NCBI GenBank assembly: GCA_022661535.1
Contig: JAKULF010000011.1
Span: forward strand, 744,001-808,000
Source: Eutypa lata
Taxonomy: Eukaryota > Ascomycota > Sordariomycetes > Xylariales > Diatrypaceae
Direction: 5' to 3'
DNA: 64,000 nt
Position 1 is the stretch's first letter. Each line of letters opens with the position of its first letter. This document shows positions 10,030 to 22,195 of the stretch, piece after piece. The position numbers and the translations under genes were made by a program. The notes beneath the pieces were generated by a model. That model saw only the letters and a program-made list of their open reading frames with translations. It was not told the origin of the DNA and did no database searches.

Positions 10030-13000
10030 TTATAGGACTTCCAGAAGCCGCTCGTTGACTCGTCGCAGCAACTGGCGCGGGCCTGCTATCTCACCTGCAT
10101 AAGAAGCTACAGTCTTAGCGGCATCGGAGAAAAGAGACGGGGCAACACTAATCAGCATTGCCCCAAGAATGAAGATCAAGACAGGTACCCAGAAGAACCA
10201 CAACATCTTGTCGCTACTACCAGTTTTGAGGCTAGCAGCATGGGCACGCTGGAGGTTCTCTTGTTGCTCACGGGTGATAGCTTTCTTGCGGCCTACATGA
10301 AGCAGTTCGGGAACCTCATTTGTCTTCGACGTCTCTGCAACTTCTTGATCAAAGAGGGCGGCGCATTTGTTGTCAGCCTCAAACTCTGCTGCGGCTTGTG
10401 CAGCAGACGCCTGCTTAGTATCAAGATCCTTTTGCGGGTAGATTTCTTCATAAGCCGGAGGTGGCGCGTCCTTGGAGCCGAAGAAAGACCACCTATTGTC
10501 TGTTGACGATTGATCACCTGAGCCCCGGATATTGGGAACTAACGAGGATATGCGCTGTACAACTGAGGGGGAATTCAGATAGGCCTGGGCGTCGGGAAGC
10601 ATCATCTGCATATTCTGTGGCATCTGCAACATTTGTGGTACCTGGAGTTGAGGGAAGTTCTGGAATTGCATAGCCATAGAATGCTGGAACTGTTGGATCT
10701 GCGCTGCAAAGTGATCGCGGACAGCTGCCATCGCTGCGCTTGGCGAAACCGGCCCAGCAGGAACTGCAGGCCGAGCATTGGGCACCTCGAGACGGGGGCG
10801 ACCCCTATCCATCATCTTCATGAAGTCTTCTTCCTCTTCCTCACTGTCCACATCAGCAGAACTATCGTTGTCATCTTCCGAAGATTCTTCGTCACTGCCC
10901 CTGCTGTCATCCAAAAACTCGTCACGCTTAGCTGGCGACATCGATGGCGGATCCCATAACGAACGTAGGGAGCTTGCGCTGCTAACCCTGCTGTGGTGGG
11001 AACTGCCGCTTCGAGACCTAGAATGGGTCTCGATGCGCCGGAGAATCCGAATAACGTCATTGGATCGAGCAACGTCGGCAGGGGTAAGCCCGGAAAGAGA
11101 TCTCATAGTTGGATCGGCACCCTTCATTATAAGACGTCTTACAATCTCCGGATGATCGTTCATAGCTGCCATGTGCAAGGCTGTAAATCCCCCCTTGTCA
11201 CGAATACCGACGTTAACACCGCGTGAGAGTAAACCAGCAACGAACCGAACCATGCCAAGTGAGCAGGCTAGGTGAAGCATGGTTTGCCCGCTTGATCTCC
11301 TCAGGTTGATGCGAGCTTTGTTGGGGCTATCATCGAGATCAATAAGCTCCAAGACGCGAAGAAGCCCAGTCTCGACATCTGAATCCTGTAGATGGGTACT
11401 GAAGTTATTGCCGCCAGGCGCTTGGCCACTTCCAGATCCCGAAGAATTCCACGAGCCTCCATTACCAGCAGGCCCATAAATAATGTTTCTAGCAATGTCC
11501 GCTACGTCGGTAATCTTGCCACCAAGTTTGTTGCCTAAGACGGTCAGAGCAGTGCGAATCAAACGGTGTTCATCATCATCCACGTATCGGAATAGTGGCT
11601 GTTGATTATTGCTGAACACGTGCTGCACTGGGACACTGGGTTGCTTGATGGATACCGGAACAACACCGGCAATAGGAGAAGGAGGTAGAAGGCATACGAG
11701 AGAAGTCTCGCCCCAGAAGGTGGTGGTTGTAGCACGGTGCTCGCCAAACATGACTTCAAGTCCACCATTCGTGAAACCACTGCCTAGAATTGTCACTTCA
11801 ACACCACCAGACTTCGGCCCTTCACCGGGTATGATTTTGTAAATCATAGGCTGGGGAGCTCTTGACAAAGCTGCTCCCGCGTTAGGATTGTACAAGCCTT
11901 GCGATATCTCTCGAAGCTGATTTGGGCTAGGGGCACGACTAGGATTCGCTGTGGGTGGAGCAGAAAATAGCTGAGGCGGCAAGTTATCTAAGCTTAGGGT
12001 CCTGTTCGAAGGGAAGATTAGCTGTTCGGCGCCATTGCTGTTCGGGGTTGGCGGTCCCGTAGCGAATGCCTGGGGTACGTTGTTGAGGGCTGAATGTCCT
12101 CCGTGTGAGAACAGCGCCTCAGACGTAAGAGGGAAAGTTCCTAGATTAGGCGAGAATGGTGAAGGAGTTGCGGATACGGCAGTAGAATCGCTCTGTAGAC
12201 CATTAGGCAATCCCGACGTGGTCTGATTCTCGATCTTGGTCATAGTTAGGCCATTAGGTACCTTGCTCGAGCCGCTAGCTTTTCTCTTCCTGGACATCTG
12301 GCCGGGCTGTAGAGTGGGAGAAGGTTGCCGGGACATGGTTCTCGGAGTTGCAGTAACTGACGTGCACTGGGGATTAGGGACTGCGGAAACGGCGGGAGGA
12401 TAGGTGAACGCTGGATTGCCTCCATGGTTCTGCAGGTCGGCGCTTGGTTGTTGCTGGAACGGCATGGAAGTGGTAACAGGCTTCACATCTGGCGCAGTAG
12501 GTTGAGTAGTTGCGACTGAAACGTTAGGATTATTCGAATTTTGCATGGTGGATGTGGCAGGCAAATGGGTCTTGTGATCGTCCGTAATCATGATAGAAGA
12601 CGACAACTGCTGGGCGACGACGTTGTCTTGGTAATCTTTCACCGTGAAAATCACCTGGAAGCCCATCTTCTCCCCATGGTGCCGGCAGTAACAAGCGATT
12701 CGCATGGGCGCATCCACCTGCATAGTTCCTTCGGGGACGGATTCGCGCAGACCAGCTCCTGTAGGATCGGCCATGTGAGGAGTTACCGGTTGCCATTCTT
12801 TGACCTCTTGCGTGTTGAAAACGATCACACGCTGCTTCTCAAATCTATTCCACAACTCCTCTTCCTCCGGCTTTTTGTGTTTCTTCCGACCAGCACGCTT
12901 TCGTTCCCGAGTGATGCAGCCCGAGCATATCCGCACTTCACCACCGTTTTGTGGTTTGTTGTCCTCATCCTCGGGTTGATCGTCCACCCCTTTAACCCCT

Positions 13001-14236
13001 CGATAGTCATGCTGAGCTACTGCTGCGCGGGCAAAAGCCCGCTCACGCTTCACCGGATCCGTCATTGCGCTGGTGCAGACCAGCATTGTATATAACTCCA
13101 GCATATCTGGAGTTCGTACTGCTGTTGGTCTGCTCAGTAACTTCGGCTTAGATATCGTATGTGTTGGAAGATGAATCCGCTTGATACCCGGTGGTAAATG
13201 GTGAATCGTAAGTTTGATAGGTATTTGGGTCTCTACTCGAGACTTGAGGGGCGTTGGCTGAACGAACAATCGCGGCCGAGGATTGTTTGATATGCCAGGC
13301 TGTGGGATATATGGGGGCAAGCCATGGTTCTGCCCCGGCATGCCGTTTGGATTGGGTTTAACTTGTGAGACCTGGCCGCCGTTTGGTAACGATGTCATAT
13401 GTTGCGACCAGATAGCCGAGACTCCGAGACCTGACATGTTATTGAAGAAGTTCATGTTATGATCGGGCGAGGGTGAGTTGAACATGGCAGCTGGTGACGA
13501 CTCATGGCTAACGGTAGGGTTCGAGGTGGGGGAAGCTTCTCTTGAGCCGCTCGTCTTCAATCCGTTCATCGACTGAGTTAAAGATTTTTGCTTCAGCTGG
13601 TTAGTGGGACTGGTCATTAGCTGGTTAGCTTGCTTTACTTACTGATTGTACCTTGTGATGGCCTTTATGCCTCTTGGTTCGTGGGCTTCTCAGCACGTTG
13701 TTCGTTGAGAATTCGGGTGATGCTAAGGTTGATTGGGCGTTATTCGAAGGAGGACTTGGGCTACTTGAAGCGCTATCGAAATCAAAAACGTGAGACATGT
13801 CAAGCGACGTAGGGTCCATTGAATCGATAAACATGTTAAAGCTAGAGTCGTTGTGAGTAGTAGAATCTTCAATTTTCCACGGTCCCATATGGCCATCTGC
13901 CATCATAACGTCTGCCGACGTTTGACTTGTCTTAGGAGAGGAGCCGACACTCTCGGGGATGGAGGACGAAGACGAAGAACCCCGGTGCGAGGAAAGAGGG
14001 TAACTAGACGCCTTGGTCGAACTGATCTGGCCGGGCGGGTTTCCGATTAGGGCCTTGGGGTCGGCGAAGTGAAGAGGGTTGCCAGCATGAAGATCTATGA
14101 AGTCCGGGTTTGGGGTCGTGTTCTGGCTATCATCGGCATCGAAAAATTCGAATTCGTTGAAGGGAAAAGAAGGCATCTCCGAATCAGGTGCGAAGGAGTC
14201 ATTCGCACCCAGAGGGGAGACGGTAGGCATAGGCAT
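10030..14236 (-). CDS. mga2: MGA2/SPT23-type membrane-anchored transcription factor (IPT/TIG + ankyrin)
   Basis: In yeast Mga2 and Spt23 are ER-anchored factors that are cut by the ubiquitin-proteasome system to release a soluble activator of the OLE1 fatty-acid desaturase gene. Here two exons (14236-13643 and 13572-10030) join in phase 0 across a 70 nt intron with a GTAAGT donor and a CTAAC branch site, giving 1378 residues. Seen in order: a Ser-rich N-terminus; the conserved block around VETQIPIKLTIHHLPPGIKR; long Pro/Ser/Gln-rich sequence; an IPT/TIG domain near 773-860 (IIPGEGPKSGGVEVTILGSG); two ankyrin repeats near 959-1035 (TMLHLACSLG, TALHMAAMNDH); an acidic Asp/Glu run; a PPxY motif (PPPAYEE) near 1235; and one membrane helix near 1320-1344 (WFFWVPVLIFILGAMLISVA) close to the C-terminus. 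This is the tail-anchored layout of Mga2. The coding sequence between the intron and the stop is uninterrupted. The start is the only ATG that opens exon 1. Confidence 0.93.
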
Positions 14237-15344
14237 GACCTGATAAGTTGATAGCGGGATTCACTAAAGGATGGGTATACGTCTTCCTGCAATGGTGTGT
14301 GAATTGCTTATTCACACGCCGTAGGGCTGCAGCCTTGCTCTAGGGTACGGAGTATAGCCACCCCGTTGTAAGTCTCCGGAAAAAGACCAAGACTCAAGTT
14401 CAGGAAGACAGGAAGACCCAGGATGTACTCCGTAAGCTGACACACCAGTGCGTGACCCCCCCTCCGTTCGGTGCTTTGCAAACAAACTCCTGCGGATTAG
14501 CAGGATGTCCAATTTCGTGTCGTGTTGTTCGGAATCGGATAGTGTGCTAAATGCGGACATGAATTGAAGAATAATGGTTAGAGCATCGTGGTGTACTCTA
14601 TCCAACTCGATAATGATGCTTTTTTCTTTTCGTGTCTAGATGTTGACTTTCGGACAATTCGGGGGCCGATCGAGAATCCACTAAGGTAGGTAGTCTTGTC
14701 GGAGGTTGTAGTCGATACGCCGCCACAGTAAACTCCCCACGACCTGCGAAGGAATTCAATTCAAGTCGTAGAGCCAATCGAGTTATGAACAATACTCGTC
14801 TCCCAGGTATCGGAATCGAATGCCGAGAGATGCGTCCGAGATGGGAAACCTTGTTCTGACGGGAATATAGCGAATTGAATGGTTGGATGGTTGGTTGGTT
14901 GGCTGATTAGTAAAAATTAGGTAGGTATTGGCAGAGTTACAAGCAATGTTAAACAATTGATAAAACTAGAGAAAATGTGTCCGAATCCAGCAGGTAAAGA
15001 TAAAATAAGATTGACGTGTGTGAGGCAAAGGGAAAGGATGATAGGATTGTATTTCTAACGCTACGTTCCGTATACAACACAACGGATAACGGTGACGTTA
15101 GATACGGTATAGATGTAGATATATAGTAGTATATTATCTATTATCTGGTTAGGACAAAAGAATGCGGCACCTCAGTCGTTTACGAGATACCGATAGAGCA
15201 GTGTAAGATGGGTTTGGGTGGTGGTATACCCTATATTCAATAGGCGTTGATGCAAAAGTAAAGGTAGGTTAGGTGAAAAGTAGCTTGACCCTAAACTTCC
15301 ATGAAGCAATACCTACCGACTCCGCTCACAATTAGAGTGGAGGC

Positions 15345-15405
15345 AGGCAATTGTGCGTGTGAGTGTGTGCGTGTGCGTGTGCGTCTTGGGTGTTGTGTGT
15401 GTGCT
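15345..15405. repeat. GT-rich low-complexity tract
   Basis: Alternating GT with GTGC and GTGA variants, non-coding, in the long leader/promoter side of the MGA2-like gene. Confidence 0.7.
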
Positions 15406-18400
15406 GGTTTGGCTGTATGGGCATGGGTATGGGTAGTAGGCAACTATGTGGGTGAGTGTGAGTGGGAGAGAGGGAGTTAGCCGGGGGGCAGGGGGGTTCC
15501 TCTCTTCTCTCTCTGTATGTAACTATGGAAGTGTAGGCAGATATCCGTGCCTGTCCAGTAGTGTATACTACGTAGGTAACAAGTATTAAATGACTGTCCG
15601 AGCCAATAAAAAGTTGGTTAATGGAGAGTTGAGAGTTACGCCAGGGGAATAGCGGAGTGGTGGATGCAGGTTCGAGTTCCCATTGCCCCCCCAAGTTGAC
15701 GGGGTTGAGAGACTAGACGGGATCTGGACATGTTCGACGCTATTCGACAGCCAGTCCCAGCCACTAAACTGCTCCCCTAGCCACGCTTGCCACGCTACTC
15801 GAGCAGACTTGGCAGCCTGGATAAATCACTACAGAGCCAAGAGTGTTCTAAATAATGAACTAACTTATAATAATTGACATTCTGCTTCCATTTACCTAAG
15901 AGTTGGTATCCCTATTGGCATTCTATTATAACCATCACTTTGATCGGCAAACTCGGCTTGGGGTCCGACTTCTTCTCATTGCTACTCTAATTTAACATAA
16001 ACACTATCTATATGATATGTATGTATGTATATATATGTTCTTAATCACTTCAATAAAGGAAATGTTTCCGAAACTGCTATCAGAACTTACCTTAGGTTAA
16101 GTATTTAACGTGATGCGTCTCGGAGCTGTAGCTTGAAAGATTATGACCTTATTGCATACCTGTACATAGATGTATGTAGTGATCCTATAGGAACCAAGGT
16201 GAGTAGCGGTGTATATGCGATAAAGGAGACAACTCAGACAGCCTCCATATATACCTATGTAAGTGTACGCAGTAGGTAGGTATGTGTGTTGCTCTCGACC
16301 TTAATGCAGCGGTCAAGTCATCACAAGACAACTCCGAAACATATGTATATCGAGATGACGACAAAGGTACACAGGTATAACTAGTTAGATGTACATAATA
16401 TTATTGCTATATCCCATGTGGGGAGATAAATTTGATTGATTGTCTTAACTATCAACACCAAATCCGCTACAGATGTGACGGTGCTTAGAAAGGTTCAATA
16501 TAATAGTTACATACCCTTGCAGATGATTTATATAGATACTTACTTACATATGCCAACCCTACAGTTAACTTTTCCTTGGCGAGATGTGTGTTGAAAGTCT
16601 ATGGACAAATAGGAGAATCGTACGCACGGGTCTCGAGTAGGTACGTTTGCTGGCTGCTTGGTGGCTGGCTAGTTCACCTAGGTAGGTAGATCTTGAGAAG
16701 AAAGATATCCCCTCAGTAATGCCCATTTCCTATCTAATCCGAAGCGACATGCGAAAAAGGCCGCGGACAACCATGTTGTGTTAAGATATCGGTCTTGGTA
16801 GGTCATAGCTCTCTCAAGCTCATACCCCATAGATGACAGTTTAGGCGTCTTACTATACAAAGTCAATTGTTTTGTATTGTACATGGATTTATTAATATTA
16901 GAGAGCTAGACTACCTATCGTGGAAGTTCCCATTCCCTTAAATAAACATACGTAGTATACTTTAGCTAACATAGACCAGTCAAGCCTATCACATCCATTT
17001 AGATAGTGCAGCAGTAGATGCATTTACTTGTCCCGCTTTTGTTAAACTTTGGTTTGCTATCATCACACTCACTGTCTTTCGTAATCAATCCTCTATTCCA
17101 TCATTCCAGCATTCCAGCATTTCAATATTCCGACGCATACTATTGGAACTCACCCTGCGTGATCTTAGGTAAAATACCTGCATAACTTATCTTTGAGACG
17201 AAATCGCCTCGGGCCTATATCGCAATTGTACCGAATTGCCCTGCCCGTGCAGCATGCAGAGTAACCCTTCTATCTATTACATACATACGGTATGCAATCA
17301 GCTACCGTACCCAGCACTCTCAATAACCCCTGAAGTCATTAGCGATCTTTGTACAGGTATATATCTACACATGAGGTAGCAAACATACCTACTAAGCAGC
17401 TGCATAGATACCAAGTATGTAGTTGGTTTAATTCGCTCATCGCAATCAAACCTTCCGGGCATGGTTTCTATGTGCTGTCGCTACTGATCGATCAGATATC
17501 CATGTCCATGAACCGGTTCCCACGGATGTGCCTAGATCTCTCCTCTCATCAAGGTAATACCCAGTATGCCATTATGTCATTAAATCCGGAACCCCTCATC
17601 CAGCATGCAAGTCTTGCTGCCTCTTCAAGGGACACAGCATTCACCACCCCCATCTTGGTGTTTCGTTGCCTTTGTATTCTATTCCGTGGCGTGATAAGAG
17701 CAACACCTGTTATCAATCTACGTTCGTTGCTTTCACGAAAGTGCTGCACGGTGTATCCGGCCAGAGATGACGCCATGGCCACAAACAATAACAGAGAAGG
17801 CAAGCCACAACAGGACGAAGGACACGGACGCCCGTACGGACCACGGAGATGGGTAAGAAGCTATTTGTTTCTCTCTCTCGTCTGAGGCTAGGCTAAGAAG
17901 ACCACAAATGATCAATATCCGACTAGCTATACCGTGCCTGTGCACCGTCAGCTTTAGTAGGCCGATGGATGATGACCTTCTTGGCCATAAGCTTCTATAC
18001 ATCGTGCTCACTTATAGAAGAGAAACAAGAAAGCATCACGTACCCTTCTTTCTCTGGAACTCCGCCAAGCTCCTCGGAACACTCATCGTGACTATCCGGG
18101 TTTCTCTATAAGGTCAATTGCCTGATTGCGTAGCGAACCGGGAAACACACTTTCTTAGTCATTAAGTGAGACGATGGGAGGGTATTCTCCCTCCGTCATA
18201 GTCCTGTTTTGAAACCCTCGTGGCAGCAGCAACGTGGTGGGTAAATTTGAATCTCCGATACCAAACTATAGTTCATCTACACCTCCTCGAAGGGGTACGT
18301 GTAACTAGCAAATTGACTTAAACTTCACGGCGTGAGCTTAATCACACATCACCACCATCGATATGTCTAGCTACTAAGCTAGGTAGGCGCTGGTAGGTAG

Positions 18401-20229
18401 CTAGTAGGCTGATATAGCAACTACAAACTTTATTCGTGAATTTGCGCATGCTGATGTAATATCATGCTAAGGGCTTAGATATCTATGAATATATTAGATT
18501 TGATAAGCGAGCTATGCTGACTGTACACAAGGTTTTCCAATACCCAAATCAGACATTATACAGGATGTCCAGATGAAGACGAGCCCGGATTCAACGAGCC
18601 GTGATATGGCTGGCCAAGCGTAGAGGGCCATTCTGCCCGCTGTTCATAGAAGAACAGAAATTCAGCTGTACTACGCCGAAGAGGCGCTTCCATACCGTGA
18701 GAAAATAGCACAGAATACTCTCTATAGCGCTTACTCTCATGTCGTTCAAGGACACCACAGGGGGGTAAGTAGCTGGGGTTGTCCGTTCGTGGACGCCACG
18801 CCGTTGAACAAACGGCCAAGGCACTACCGGAGATCTCCCGGGGCTGGAATGAATGGGCTAATCACGCAATGCGGCCGGTGCCAGCTCTCCTGCTAACGAC
18901 CCCGTAATGTGAGATCAGATCTATGAGAACACTAGACGAATATTCTACGAACCGGGTTTCGTTTTAGAGGCTTGGTTGCTGTACTATAAGCTGATGCATG
19001 GATGGCATCTCGAGAGAGAAGCCAAGACTACCACGAGATCCTGCCCGAAAGCGGTAGCTCCACAGCGGCGGACTACGGTATACTTACTGCTTACTGTGTT
19101 TCTATATCCGCTGCAGCTGCACCTATGTATATGGCGTCACATCCCAGAATCCGTCTTACGGGTATCGCGTTCCAGCCACTCTCTAGCGAGAGAAAGGCGG
19201 ACGGTTATTTGTTCATGGTGTGGCATCACCATGGGCCGGGTATCTTTCTCACCCTTAAAAGAGGATCTTTCCCTTGAACACGTGGTACGGTGCTCCCGTT
19301 CCCAGACCCTGGATTCCGCCCGTTCTCGACCTTAGCAGCTACGGAACATGTAGCCAAGCAGGGCCAAGCCCTACGAGCTGAGATGACAGGCAAGCCACGC
19401 TACGCTTGATCTGCCAGGTAATCTACCCTTGTCTTACCTTGCTGCGGTAGCCCGATCAAAGGGACCTTGCCGTCTCATGGCTAGCAGAAGACTCTTATTG
19501 GGCCGTTAATCAGTATGGGGTGCTCTTAATGCAGGTCATATCCGGTGGGAATCGATGCTTAGATGTGACCCCCGACCAATAACTGCTTATATTACTATCT
19601 CTATGTCCCCTAATCAGGGGCCTTGATACGCCTTGCCCATGGGGACCGTCAACTGGGTGCAGTTCTGCTGCGGATTAGGAAAGGTTTCGAAGAGCTAGAC
19701 AAGCAGACCCTGCCCCAGGATTGAAGGTTCGCTCATCTGACTCAGACCTCTCTCGCTTCCGACTCCGTAATACGATAGAGCGAGAGGCCAATCACTGACT
19801 ATGAGTCTAACCATACCACCACTTCTCATGGCTAGTTTACCGTGAACAATATACAAGCTTTCTTGAGACTAATTACGTCGTCTAGTCTTCAAGCTATCAT
19901 CTACTATAGCATCCAACTTACCTCCAAGGCTAGGTTGTCCGATAGTGACATACCCTACTGAAGATCCGGCAGCAGCCGGCCCTAACTATCTTAGAAAAGT
20001 GACCCTTCAAGACACAAAGACACAAACCGCAGAGGAATGGGCATATTCACATTACCTTGGACAGTCCGTTTATTATCTTGCCTCGTTCGAACAGTAAGAT
20101 ATTTATATTAACTTGACCCCTAGTTTCAATAGATCTCCTTGTTTATCTCCTAGAACGGAGGATAGATAATGACTTGTTTTCCAAAAACATGCAATGTTTG
20201 TAGAAGGCGCACAGTCGTGAAACAGCCCG

Positions 20230-20381
20230 GCCTACTTGTCGGTGCCGAATTTCGGGCAAGTGCCGAGGGTCCTTCCGCGCCGTGAATTGGGAGATCCCCG
20301 CTCCGACTACTCGTATATGAACTTGTAAAAATTATGGTCTTGAGATGTTTTCGGCACTCGGCACCCGGCACCCAACACCCG
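20230..20381. repeat. Cluster of inverted GGTGCCG / CGGCACC motifs
   Basis: On the left are TCGGTGCCGAA and AAGTGCCGAGG; about 110 bp to the right is a tandem CGGCACTCGGCACCCGGCAC cluster followed by CCAACACCC. The two ends are partly complementary. Such subterminal arrays are known from hAT-type DNA transposons, but I could not define exact ends or a target-site duplication, so a transposon origin is only a guess. Confidence 0.3.
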
Positions 20382-20832
20382 TAAATAGCGTCGGCCAACT
20401 TCTCCGTGCCACTCTAGAATCAGCCAACAGTAGCTCATGATCATGATCTAACAGGCTAGAATTACACGAAAGGGCGAGTACCATGTAAAGGACAAGTTAA
20501 GCCCTGAGACCTCCACTACTTAGATATTCTATAGGCAAGTAAACGGGATAACTAGAGTGGCAGTGCGATATCAAGCTCGAAGTCTTGGCAAGTATTACTA
20601 CGAGGTCCTGTAAGACAGGTACTATTTAAAGGATATGGCCTGCGAAAACGATGATGATAACAACAATAATAGTCCATCGTCCACATAGAACACAATCACA
20701 TACCATGACGGGATATAATAGGATATAGCAAGGCGGGGCACCTTGAAACCGCAGCCCTTCCACTACCCAGCTACGTCCTATACCGGGATAAACATATATA
20801 CGATACCCATGGCGCGATCAGGAAGGCAATCT

Positions 20833-20860
20833 ATCTCAGCGGGGCGGAGCTGCGTGAGAT
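20833..20860. repeat. GC-rich hairpin-like palindrome
   Basis: ATCTCA at 20833-20838 pairs with TGAGAT at 20855-20860 around a GC-rich centre; shortly after, GGACC/GGTCC and CCTCG/CGAGG give competing stems (about 20876-20900). No gene is attached and the role is unknown. Confidence 0.35.
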
Positions 20861-21534
20861 CCCGCAATGCTGATGGACCTCGTGCGGGTCCCCGAGGGCT
20901 ATTCTTATCCGCGACACTCCCCCGCAAAGGCGGGCCTGGGCCTAGGCCAACACTGACAGGATAGGCAACTGTAGCTAATGAAGCAGCAAGTAACTAAGTA
21001 ACGGTCAGCAAGTATGCTTAGGTCCTCCCCCATATGATCCCGCAAACTCACCAATAGCTGCCTAGTCATCAGAGTTTAAGGTCAGGTGGAATACCTACCA
21101 AGGACTCCAGTAAGTAATTAGAGGTCGAGAATAGCTCCAGCGCATACTCATCCCCGTTTGTCTCCCTTGGTTAGGAAAGCAGGTAGTTAGTTGGTCTGAA
21201 CAGACGCACATTCTTGTATTCGAGGATCTTATAGTGGTAACTCCACGTATAATGAAAGACACGAAGCTCTCATTTAAGATCACGAGCGGTACCCACCGAC
21301 GCGAATCAAGGGCTCGCTCATTCTGTGTGGTTAAGGAACGCTGTGCGAAGCCAACCAGCTGCGACTCGACCGGGAGCGAGTTGCGAAAATTTGCCAAGAG
21401 AAATATTACTGAGACACATCAGGCATAGGTATCTCCACAACAGCAAGCAGGTGCTCTAAGTGTGTGTTTGTGTGTGCCGGATAAATGGTGTCGTATATTT
21501 ATGTCTATATGATGGGAGTATATTAAATAGTGTT

Positions 21535-21551
21535 TGTGTGTGTGTGTGTGT
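21535..21551. repeat. (TG)n dinucleotide repeat
   Basis: About eight uninterrupted TG units in non-coding sequence. Confidence 0.8.
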
Positions 21552-22075
21552 AAAAAGGGTTCTTCGGAACCGAAGCGTCTCTGGGAAACCGGTGTGGACC
21601 ACGCAAGGCCGCCTTGCATAATGGCGAACTAGCCCGTAACCGCACGGCGATCACGCCTTGGCCCCGGGGTGAATTTTGCGGAGGTTGTTGATCAACAAGT
21701 AGCCGGCTTCCGCGACGAGTTTCATCTTGGTTGCTTTGTCCAGCTTTACCAACCAAAACCATGCAGTGTTCGCGGTGTTCATAAGCCACCCGGACATAGA
21801 GAGTTAGGTACTAAAAAACACTCATATATAATAAGACATTAGCAAATGCAGTTTCAGTAACATACATATTATCAGAAAAGACGATCAAAAGCCGTTATAA
21901 TCATCAACGGAATGATCCGTCATATAAACACATGATTTTACGGTAGTACATGGTAACACGACCCCTCTCTCAACCACAGTGGGGTCGTCCATCGCCGAAT
22001 GAGTCAAACGGAAAGCAAAACTTCCATGGGAAGCACTTCACGGCTCCCTATAGCCAGACATGGGTCTTGGCATAC

Positions 22076-22082
22076 TATAAAG
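22076..22082 (+). promoter_or_regulatory. TATA-like box upstream of the FAD monooxygenase
   Basis: A TATAAAG sequence lies about 115 bp before the ATG at 22196, a plausible distance for a fungal core promoter. The leader between them contains CATACATACATAC and ends close to the start codon. It is assigned from position and sequence only. Confidence 0.4.
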
Positions 22083-22195
22083 GGGTTCCAAGACATCTTG
22101 GAAATTCTGAGTTTGCCCAGGGACCAAGGATTGGTTATCTAATGATCTAAACCTGCCCACCTACACACATACATACATACTTACACATATACATC

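Larger units (their letters stand above)
14237..22195. other. 8 kb gene-poor region
   Basis: No frame here has a family resemblance, consistent codon use or plausible splice partners. The left end (14237 to about 15700) presumably contains the promoter and leader of the MGA2-like gene. It includes GT-rich sequence at 15345-15405, TATG/TATA tracts near 16016-16036, a GC-rich hairpin-like patch at 20832-20860, a cluster of short GGCACC-type repeats at 20350-20380 and a TG dinucleotide run at 21535-21551. Many short TACCTA/TAGGTA motifs are scattered through it. I see no tRNA. Confidence 0.6.

Noticed and set aside
12541..13095. 184-codon plus-strand ORF opposite the MGA2-like gene
   Set aside because: It lies fully within a well-supported exon on the other strand and has no recognisable sequence.
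13621..13642. 22 nt intron in the MGA2-like gene using the nearest AG
   Set aside because: Too short for a spliceosomal intron; the acceptor at 13573 gives 70 nt with a CTAAC branch site and keeps phase.
15660..15685. B-box-like GGTTCGAGTTCCC
   Set aside because: The flanking bases cannot form a T stem and there is no matching D arm upstream.
17349..17885. 178-codon plus-strand frame
   Set aside because: No ATG at its start, mixed composition, an equally open frame on the opposite strand and no family resemblance.
18976..19335. Overlapping plus-strand ORFs of 91 and 119 codons
   Set aside because: Two frames are open in the same place and minus-strand frames are open nearby; nothing distinguishes a real gene.
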